Shown here: one piece after another, positions 56,732 through 64,000 of the stretch
Layout: each line of letters starts with the position of its first letter
Position numbering within the stretch: the stretch's first letter is position 1
Assembly: GCA_031213475.1 (NCBI GenBank)
Contig: JARUPZ010000003.1
Coordinates: forward strand, 8,548,313-8,612,312
Source: Nereocystis luetkeana
Taxonomy: Eukaryota > Sar > Phaeophyceae > Laminariales > Laminariaceae
Reading direction: 5' to 3'
Length of the DNA stretch: 64,000 nucleotides
Notes under the pieces: generated by a model
Seen by the model: only the letters and a program-made list of their open reading frames with translations
The model's database searches: none
Told to the model about the DNA's origin: nothing
Program-made: the position numbers and the translations under genes

Positions 56732-56869
56732 TATTAGATAGATCGGAGCCCATGACGAGCGCACCCCGTCAAGATTTTGGTGGATGACCCGAACCCACCT
56801 CGTGAGGTTTACCAAAGCCTGTTCTCGACGAATACCTCCCAGACTACGACAGCGCTCCTCTCTACCCCA

Positions 56870-57170
56870 GCCCCCATTTCGCTGCCGCAGCAACAGCTCC
56901 AACAGCAGTCATAGTTCCAACAGCAGACACAGTACCAGCAGCGGCAGCAGGAGCCCCAGCATCAGTTACAGTATCACAAGCCGCAGCACCAGCCGCAGCA
57001 CCAGCAACAGCCACAGTACCAGCAACAGCACTAGCAGCAGTCACAGTTCTATCAGTAGCAGCAGCAGCCGCCGCAGTTCCCGAAAGAGCAAGAGCAGTAC
57101 TCCCAGCATTCACAGCAGCAGGCGCAGCACTGACAGCAGCCACCGCGGCACCACTCGGCTCCATAAGCGC
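56870..57170 (+). repeat. Degenerate CAG-rich stretch inside the Copia element
   Basis: CAGCAACAGCTCC, CAGCAGTCACAG and similar words fill 300 bases. Frames give poly-S, poly-Q or poly-A translations. It lies between the knuckle and protease, so it expanded within the element. Confidence 0.8.
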
Positions 57171-57190
57171 CATCACATCTACTCACAGCT

Positions 57191-57445
57191 TTGCCTGCTT
57201 TGGTTGGTCAGTTTAATGTTTTGGGAAGGGGGATAGAGAGTCCGATTACAGACAACGGGGCCACAACGCACATGACCCCCGACCCGGACCACCTGTACAA
57301 CAAGCGCCCCCCCTCCCCAGAGAACGGGAACATTTTTATCGGGGACGGTACCGAACTGGTAGTCGAGCGTAGGAAGCGTGGATATGGTATTTCACAGAAC
57401 GGAAGACGTGCGAATAGCCTTGGAGAGTCTATGTTTTGTCCCTAG
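57191..57445 (+). pseudogene. Copia protease remnant
   Basis: TDNGATTHMTPDPDHLYN is the aspartic protease active site region (D-N-G-A-T in place of the commoner D-S-G-A-T), followed by IFIGDGTELVVE, the usual flap-side motif. The frame ends at 57,445 before the pre-integrase part. Confidence 0.75.
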
Positions 57446-57629
57446 TTAGAAGGTAAATTTGCTCTCACTGCATACTGTCCAGGACAAATAGGCAATCACT
57501 CTTGACGCCTCTGGTGCCTACTTAATGGGTGGCCGTTTTTGATTTACGAACGACAGAGCAGACTCCAGACTGGACGCCACACGTCACCCCACCCCCTCTT
57601 CCTCTTTTCCTCCCTCACAGGCTGCACTA

Positions 57630-58120
57630 GCCTTGAATACCGTGATGCACCCCTCCCCCCCCCCCCCCGCAGCCCCCCGTGCCCCGGTGCCTCTGATACA
57701 ACCGATCAGGACGCCGGGAGTATCTGCTATGCCACCGTCGCCAGGGGTGATGGTAGCGGTAGAGGAGACGTTGGTAGCTGGTTTCCCTTCTTCCGCCATA
57801 TGGATGATATGCCGGTTTCAACCCCCCTCCCCCCCCTTCGTGCGCCGGTGCCTGTGGTACACCCGGTCAAGACGCCGGGAGTATCTGCCATGTTACCGTC
57901 GCCGGGGAGTAATGGTAGCGTTGGATTCGTCGGTAGCGGTGGATGGTACACGATAGTTGAAACCCCACCCCCCGCCCGCCCGCCCCCTCCCCCTTGTGCG
58001 CCGGCGCCTGTGACGGTACAACCAATGGGGACACCGGGAGTATCTGCTCTGCCACTGTCGCCGGGGGTGGTGGCAGAGGTAGACCCGTCGGCAGCGGTTG
58101 AACCGATGATAGCGGAAGCA
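57630..58120 (+). repeat. 160-bp minisatellite, three copies, inside the Copia element
   Basis: ACGCCGGGAGTATCTGC-like words recur at about 57,721, 57,882 and 58,041. Each is preceded by CCCCC-rich sequence with GCGCCGG(T/C)GCCTGTG and followed by CCGTCGCC(A/G)GGGG. All frames are low complexity. Confidence 0.8.
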
Positions 58121-58254
58121 AACCCCCCCCCCACACTGCGACAGTGCGGGAATCTAGTGAGCCGACATTGTTGTCAGCTAATCCCTCCGGAGAATGTCTT
58201 CCCCTTCTGCCCCCCGCGTTCCGCCCGGCATTTGCTGCTGTCGTTTTAGGTCCC

Positions 58255-59075
58255 CGGCATTCGCCGTTCAAGGAGGTAGATATTTACATATTTCATGTGT
58301 GCAAAGCCCACGCCAACGAGGGTCGTTTGCGCAAGGCGGCTAAGCGGCAAGGCGTCAAGCTCACGTGTACCCTGATCACTTGCAGTGAGTGTGTACTGGC
58401 GAAGGGGAGGCGTACGTCCTTACCTACGACTGCATTGTCTCGGAAGGCACCCCCCCTGCAGCGCGGTTTTATTGACCTTGTTGGCCCCGAGAAAATCGCG
58501 TCTGCTGGGGGGCCTCTATACCTGATACTGTTCAAGGATGACGAGACACACGTAGGATGGCTGTACCTCTTCGAGAGCAAGAACGCTGCCGAGGTGGTCG
58601 CGGCGACCCCCAAATAAATGTCTGACTGATTCCGGCGGAGTCGTCGAGTGTTCCGGACGGACAACGGCACAGCGTTCGTGAACGCAATCGTCGCGAGCAT
58701 ATGGTCCAACGAGGAAATCCGACAAGAGCACACCGGGATCGACGGGCCGAAGCACAGCGGTGTGGTCGAACGTGGACTCAGCCTCATCCAGGAAGGCGGC
58801 ATGACCGCGTGCGTTGATACCCCCCGGTTGTTCCCCGGGCAGCTCCCGAACCTGGACCGCTAGTGGATGGAAGCGGCCATCTACATGAACGACTACCTAA
58901 ACACCACGGCCATGACGGCGAACGCCCATTTCAAGTCGCCCCACGAGGCCAAGTTTGGGACACTACCGCCGCCCACCACCCTCGCCGTCATGCAGCCCGT
59001 ATCCCACCGCATCCACTGCACCCACAAGTCTGACCCCAAGGACGAGCGGTGTTTTTTTTAGCTGGGAGAGAAATC
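58255..59075 (+). pseudogene. Copia integrase remnant
   Basis: One frame carries an HHCC zinc site (FHVCKAH then CSEC), the first core aspartate in GFIDLVGP, the second in FRTDNGTAFVN and the glutamate in GVVERGL, followed by WMEAAIYMNDYLNTTA and PHEAKFGTLP. In-frame stops lie at 58,615, 58,633 and 58,861, and a T-run at 59,052-59,059 causes a frameshift. The catalytic triad residues themselves are all still visible. Confidence 0.8.
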
Positions 59076-59329
59076 ATCCGCGCGACTGCGTCAAGCTGGT
59101 CACCGAATGCGGGCGTACGAGTAACTCGCTGGGCGTCACGTCCAAGGTGTAGCGCAAGCCGAACATCAAGGCTGTGCCGCAGGCGGAAAGGGACTTGGTC
59201 CCGTCACGGTGGGAGGACGATCTGTACGTCAGGTATTTTACCGTCGGAGCTGGCGACTGTGTCACCGGTGCCATCGCCAGCGGTGGTGCCGCCGCCGCCG
59301 CCGCCGCGGGGGATGACACTTAACAAGAG

Positions 59330-59720
59330 GGGATGCCGCAAGCGGTGACGCCGGCGCCACCGGAAGTGCAGCTGCCGCCGGGGGTGATTCACCGTCATCT
59401 ACACCGGTGGCCGAGAACCCCCAGTTTGAGGAAGACGAGGTCGCCCCAGATAACGAGCTCCTTTAACCGGGGCGGATGCGTATGATGACAAGGGCGATTA
59501 CGACGGCGCTACTTCATGCGGAGATAACGTCGGTGATGACGCTGGCGCCACCGGAGGTGCCGTCGCCGCCGGGGGTGATGTCACCGTCAACGCCACCGGG
59601 GGGCGATAACCCTCAGATCGAAGACGACGGGCCCCTTGGACAACGAGATCCTTCCACCGGGGTGGACGCGCGCGAGGAGGAGGGCATACCACCAGGCGTC
59701 CACTACAGCGCGGCCAGCTG
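59330..59720 (+). repeat. Two copies of a 190-bp unit in the Copia linker
   Basis: GACGC(C/T)GGCGCCACCGGA, GCCGCCGGGGGTGAT and AACGAG(C/A)TCCTT occur in the same order from about 59,348 and 59,538, between integrase and the RT start. Confidence 0.65.
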
Positions 59721-59911
59721 ACCACGAACGTTTCAACCAGCGACCGTCCAACCAGCCGGCTCCTGCTGTGCCAATGTATGACGCAGGACTACTCTCGGAA
59801 TCCTCGACCTACCAGGGGGCTATGCTCTCGCCATACCATGCGAACTGGTCTCATGCAATGGAGAAGGAGGTTGCCGGACTCGAAAAAGTTGAAACGTTCT
59901 GGGATGCTTAG
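59636..59911 (+). pseudogene. Copia RT N-terminal stub
   Basis: STYQGAMLSPYHANWSHAME then KEVAGLEKVETFWDA is the conserved lead-in to the Copia reverse transcriptase (normally followed by the W..V and GYxQ-type blocks). Sequence recognisable as Copia stops within about 100 bases of 59,911. Confidence 0.75.
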
Positions 59912-60089
59912 CAGCATACAGGTAGGTATCGTACAAAACCTGCGCCGGCACGAGACCTTCCCCGAGACTCCAAACAAAATGCCGATTTCGAGACGGTCCA
60001 CGTGCAGCTTCCAAACGCGGAGGCATATCACCGGTAGGAGTTGACTTGCATGATGATCCTGCTCACGGGGGTCAGCAGAAACACATGTC

Positions 60090-60400
60090 CCAGGAACAGC
60101 AAGAGCAGCAGCAGAACGACACAGCAGTAGGACGTACATAGCAGCAGCACCAGAGCAGTGGCATAACAGCGGCAGGGGCAGCCGCAGTAGCACATCATGC
60201 ACGCCCGAGGCTGCCGCTGGCACAACAGTCGGCGAGGGGAGTCAGGTAGGGAGATGCAACAGCAGAACAACACAGCAGCTGGACGTAGCTGCAGTAGTAG
60301 CAGCAGCAGAGCAGCAGCAGCAGCAGCAGCAGTAAAGCAGCAGTAAAGCAGCGGCAGTAGCAACAGTAATCGTAGCCCATCACGCACGCCCGAAGCCGCT
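60090..60400. repeat. CAG/GCAGTAG-rich stretch
   Basis: Contains (CAG)n around 60,300-60,335 and two imperfect copies of a 170-bp unit ending GCCC(A/G)T/CATCACGCACGCCCGA (near 60,190 and 60,380). The minus strand reads as poly-L and poly-C. Confidence 0.7.
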
Positions 60401-60461
60401 CCCAGCACAGCAGTCGAGGCAGAAGAGCACGATGGGGTACGACGAGGGAACGTATTACGGC

Positions 60462-60850
60462 GTCCCTGACGGAGCTACTTTGTAGTGGGTGGATCTCGTC
60501 CCTACTAAAGATACGTTGTGAGTTCGAGTCTCATCGAGTGCGTGCTTGTGCTGGTAGAGACGTTTTCTAGCGTAAACACTAGCCGAAAGCGTGGGAGCGT
60601 GAGTTGGCCAAATCTAATGAATATTGACGAGCGTTGGGAAAGCTGAATCCTCTGGGAAGCACTTGCGGGGGGGAGAGTTTCTTGTGCCATACCTAGACGG
60701 GACGATAGCGCGAGAGTGATAATTAGCGAAAATAGATGAGTATTGCATGAGCGATGGGGAGACGAACCCTCGGCGTCTTAATGGTGAAGGCGCTAAACGG
60801 TGGGGGTAAGGAACGAAATATGTGACCGCGGCTGATCCGGATGCTGGCAA
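60462..60850 (+). mobile_element. Composite tRNA-derived SINE (head, body, second body)
   Basis: Head with TGAGTTCGAGTCTCATCGAG (box B), then a body (GAAAGCGTGGGAGCGTGAGTT, ATGAATATTGACGAGCG, GGGAAAGCTGAATCC). A second, different body follows (GATAGCGCGAGAGTG, GATGGGGAGACGAACCCT, GTGACCGCGGCTGATCCGGA). It is either a dimeric SINE or one copy inserted in another. Confidence 0.65.
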
Positions 60851-61099
60851 GCAAAATTGAGAAAGAAAAACAAATCATACATACACTTCATCGAGTTTCA
60901 GCAACGAAACGTATCGCGGGCTGGCTGACATGCATGAGGATAGTTGCGTGGCCAGCAACAGCAAAACAGCACCACAGCAGCGGTGATACGTAGCAGCAGC
61001 AGCCAACCGATACACTCACGCCCGAGGCCACCCCGGCACAGCAGTCGGGGGATAGAAGCACGGTGATCGAGGGGGAAACCAATATCGTAGGCTCTTCAC

Positions 61100-61440
61100 A
61101 ATGTTCTTTTGTGGGTGTGGAGGGAAACTCGCCCTAGGGTTGTCAATCATCCCTTGTATTTTCTTGTACGCGGAGGCGGGAGAAACCCTTCTCTTTTATT
61201 CCATTCAACTATACTCTTACTGAAGACGGGGGCGGGAGAAAGTAACCCACAAGCACTCCTCAACATCCATTCCATTTTTCTACAGCAGTAGGCAGGGGTG
61301 GGATGAAAGCATTAACATGCACTCCCTTCGTCTGTACAGCGATTGACGGGGGCCTGAGGAAATCGTCAGCATGCACTCCATTCGTCTTTGCAACAGTAGG
61401 CATGGAGAGGAAAGGCATAATCATACTCTCGAGGGACAGT
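61100..61440 (+). repeat. Minisatellite of about 65 bp, five diverged units
   Basis: G(A/G)CGGGGGC or GGCAGGGGTGGGA, then (A)GAAA, then CATGCACTCC(C/A)TTCGTCT recur between 61,160 and 61,410. The last two units are the most alike. Confidence 0.7.
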
Positions 61441-61469
61441 GACGAAACATGCCGCAGGGAGAGCCTAAT

Positions 61470-63980
61470 CAGTCTCATGTACTCGTTCATAACTCTATTT
61501 TTTCCCTTGTGGGCTATATAAGAAAACCAAACGACTTCACAGCACAATCCAAACTCCACGATGCATGTGACACTACCTGCCAGTACAGCATGTATGTACA
61601 AAAAGCAAAATCGTGGACACCTTTTGTACCTCCAACGATGTATCGCTCTTCCCGCGGCGTAGGCTCGTCGGATTCGGTCGACGTCGATATTGAAGACCCC
61701 GTCCTCCCTGCCTTCCCGAGTTTGGTCGCCCGGCGTGCACAGTAGTCGAACAGGCTCGCGACGCTCATTTCGCCACCATTTGCTAGACTACAATTCTCAA
61801 CATTTATGAAAACTCGTGCTTTCACACGTAAAATAGCCCGAATCGGAATTTCGACATTCGTTTCTGGAACGTCCAACCCTCAATGCACAAGCAACAGCGG
61901 AGCATAAGACCGCATATTTCCCACACCCTTGCCGCCATGAGCTGTCCAAAGCCGCAGACGATGCGGCTTCTCCCGCTTCGGCCAAGGGAGACGAAGTCCA
62001 ACCTGTGTGCTGGCATCGAGAACGGATAATGTTTTCGTCAAGAGAGAGCATAGATGTCGGTTGACCGGGCGACTGTCAAAGACGTCTTGATGTTCGAAAA
62101 CCAATTCACCCAGAAGAGGGTTTAATGGGCCAAAGATAGACCTGACGGGTCAAAGGTAGGCCATCAATCAACAAATAGTTTGGCCACGAGACTGTGATAA
62201 ATCAAGTGTCGACCACTCGATTAGTCCGATGCAAAGCTGACTTTTAAAACGTTTCTTGCAATGTATATCACAGCAGACCCGGCCACAGCTGCAAAGGACA
62301 TTCCAATGGTGGGCCAAAGGCAAGCCTGACGGGGCAAAGAAAGGTAGTCCGTCGATCGAACTCTTTGGCCACGAGACTGTGATAAACCTAGTATCGACCA
62401 CTCAACAGGTGCAACTCACAGCTGACACATTCACGCCTGGCCAGCCGGCAGCCAGGGCATGGCGCAAGCACGCCCGAACCCGCCCCTGACACAGTCGAAG
62501 TTGAGGATCACAGTGACAATATTTCGGGCCGTGAGGTGAGCCTCAACTCGCGCTGGCACGAACCTCGCAACCAAACACGTCTAAGGAGCATTGAGGAGCA
62601 TTGAGAGCACATGGCCAACAATATCGTACGTGTATGTATATACGACATATTCATTGTACCTGTTCTAAGTAGTGTTCTGGTAATACATTCTTTGTACCAT
62701 GTGGTAATAACAGCTGTTACCATACGTATCATTCTCTATACAACTGTTAGCGAGATATCAGGTCGCTCATGCGATGCAGGGTTCGCATCACACACGGCGT
62801 CAATAGGTAGCACACCGAGCAACGGTTCGAAGTGTTCTACTGTTGGTTTAGCGCCGGGAACGAATACGCCTAATCTGTACGCACAAAAGGAGCAGTGCAA
62901 TATTAATATAGTTCGATATCGTTGGCCCTCTGCTGTCAGCGCTCCTAAACGTGTCTTAGACGTATTGTTTTGCGTTGTTTGTGCACCGCACGGGACATAA
63001 CTGCCTCATCGTGATCCCCGACGGCGACTGTGTCGGGAGCGGCCTCGGGCGTTTTAGCGCCTTGCGCTGGCAGCCGGCTGGCCGGGTGTAAGTGCGCCAG
63101 CTGTGATTTGGACCACTTAATGAAGTGGTCAATACTCGATTCATAACAGTGTCCGTGCCCTGGCTGCCGGCTGTCCGGGTGTGCGTACGTCAGCTGTGAC
63201 TTGGACCAGTAGAGTAGTCGATACTTAATTTATCACGGTCTCGTGGCCAAAGAGTTTGGTTGATGGCCTACCTTTGCCCCGTCAGGCCTATCATTGGCCC
63301 GTCAAGCCTTCTTCTAGATTTGTTTTTTTTTTAGCGATGGGATGTCGTTGACAACTGTCCGCCAAGAGGCAAATGTGCCGTCAGCCGGCATCTATGCTCG
63401 CTCGCGACGGTGAAAATAATGTGTCCTCGATGCCAGCACCCAGATTGAACCTCCTATCTTCGGCCGAAACGAGAGAGGGCGCATCCTACCCGGCTTTCGA
63501 CAGCTCATGGCGGCAAGAGTGTAGGGGATATCGGCGGGGGTGGCCGGTCTCATGCTCCACCGTTGCTTGTGCGTTGAGGGTTGGACGTTCCAGAAACGAG
63601 TCTCGAAGTTTCTTTTCGGGCTATTTTACCTGGGAAAGCACGAGTTTTGCACAAAAATGTTGAGATTCGTAGGCTAGCATAATATCTCTAAGCGAACGTC
63701 ACGAGCCTCTTCGGCTGCTGTTCACGCCGGGTGACCAGACTGCGTAAGACAGAGGGGACGGCTTCTTTGGTGTCAACCGAATCGGAGGAGGCTACGCCGC
63801 GGGAGGAGCGGTATGGTGGTGAAGGTACACCCGGTGTCTACTAAAACAGTTTTGTACACAGCGGCACTGGCAGACAGTATGACATGCATCGTGGAGTTTC
63901 GGTTGTGTTGCGAAAGCGTTTCGTAGTCTTATGGACCTCCCAAGAAAAAAAGAACTTACGATCGAGTACACATATGCCTG
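61470..63980. mobile_element. Foldback-type element with 1-kb inverted arms
   Basis: The left arm (about 61,470-62,518) and right arm (about 63,005-63,980) are inverted repeats along their whole length. Examples: AAACTCCACGATGCATGT at 61,550 against ACATGCATCGTGGAGTTT at 63,880; ACGTCCAACCCTCAA at 61,869 against TTGAGGGTTGGACGTTCC at 63,577; GACACAGTCG at 62,489 against CGACTGTGTCGGG at 63,025. Identity is roughly 70-80 percent by eye. The spacer (62,519-63,004) has no recognised gene. Each arm contains two copies of a 120-bp unit with GGCCACGAGACTGTGATAAA. The outer end may lie beyond the window. Confidence 0.75.
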
Positions 63981-64000
63981 TATGTGCGCGTTCTGCCCAC

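Larger units (their letters stand above)
55990..60050 (+). mobile_element. Decayed and truncated Ty1/Copia retrotransposon
   Basis: Pieces occur in Copia order on the plus strand: Gag, degenerate zinc knuckle, protease, pre-integrase zinc site, integrase, then the first 40 residues of the RT region, where it ends. Stops and frameshifts occur throughout. Most of RT, all of RNase H and recognisable LTRs are missing. CAG-rich DNA and two internal minisatellites have expanded within it. Confidence 0.8.

Noticed and set aside
57539-58249. 236-codon proline-rich plus-strand protein
   Set aside because: It is the 160-bp minisatellite read in one frame, inside the Copia element between protease and integrase.

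Overview
The window looks like nuclear DNA from a eukaryotic alga or other protist. The evidence is a gene of at least 17 exons with GT-AG introns (donors mostly GTGAGT, GTGCGT or GTACGT, acceptors CAG), tRNA-derived SINEs, two retrotransposons, several MITE families, satellite DNA and abundant CAG/CTG repeats. A stramenopile such as a brown alga would fit (CAG-rich DNA, introns of 0.2-2.4 kb, CpG not depleted), but this is inference; no species marker is present. No bacterial operons, rRNA or convincing functional tRNA genes were seen.

Layout. 1-11 kb is a repeat-rich intergenic zone: SINE copies, two other dispersed families, a 630-bp tandem duplication, a 60-bp class minisatellite and two palindromic MITEs. 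11.6-19.8 kb is a 37-bp satellite built on the palindrome GATCGTTGAACGATC. It is split by a minus-strand non-LTR retrotransposon of about 5 kb (ORF1, then RING-like finger, reverse transcriptase, CCHC-type finger and a restriction-like endonuclease) that carries two in-frame stops. 20-24 kb has no gene I can support. 24-26.4 kb holds two arrays of a GAGCTA-based repeat. 28.2-49.6 kb (possibly from 24.7 kb) is one large plus-strand gene for a TRP-type cation channel of about 1,650 residues: a disordered N-terminus, ankyrin-like repeats encoded mostly one per phase-0 exon, a six-helix channel core, two extra hydrophobic segments and a C-terminal coiled coil. Its introns hold MITEs and minisatellites. 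49.6-55 kb is again repeat-rich. About 55.3-60.05 kb is a decayed, truncated Ty1/Copia element. 60.1-64 kb has CAG repeats, a composite SINE, a minisatellite and a foldback element of about 2.5 kb with 1-kb inverted arms.

The channel gene is the only host gene I can defend. Its splice phases agree across every junction I checked. Most of the rest is mobile or tandemly repeated DNA. The most notable combinations are the endonuclease-type retrotransposon sitting inside a palindromic satellite, and the channel gene whose repeats appear to have grown by exon duplication.
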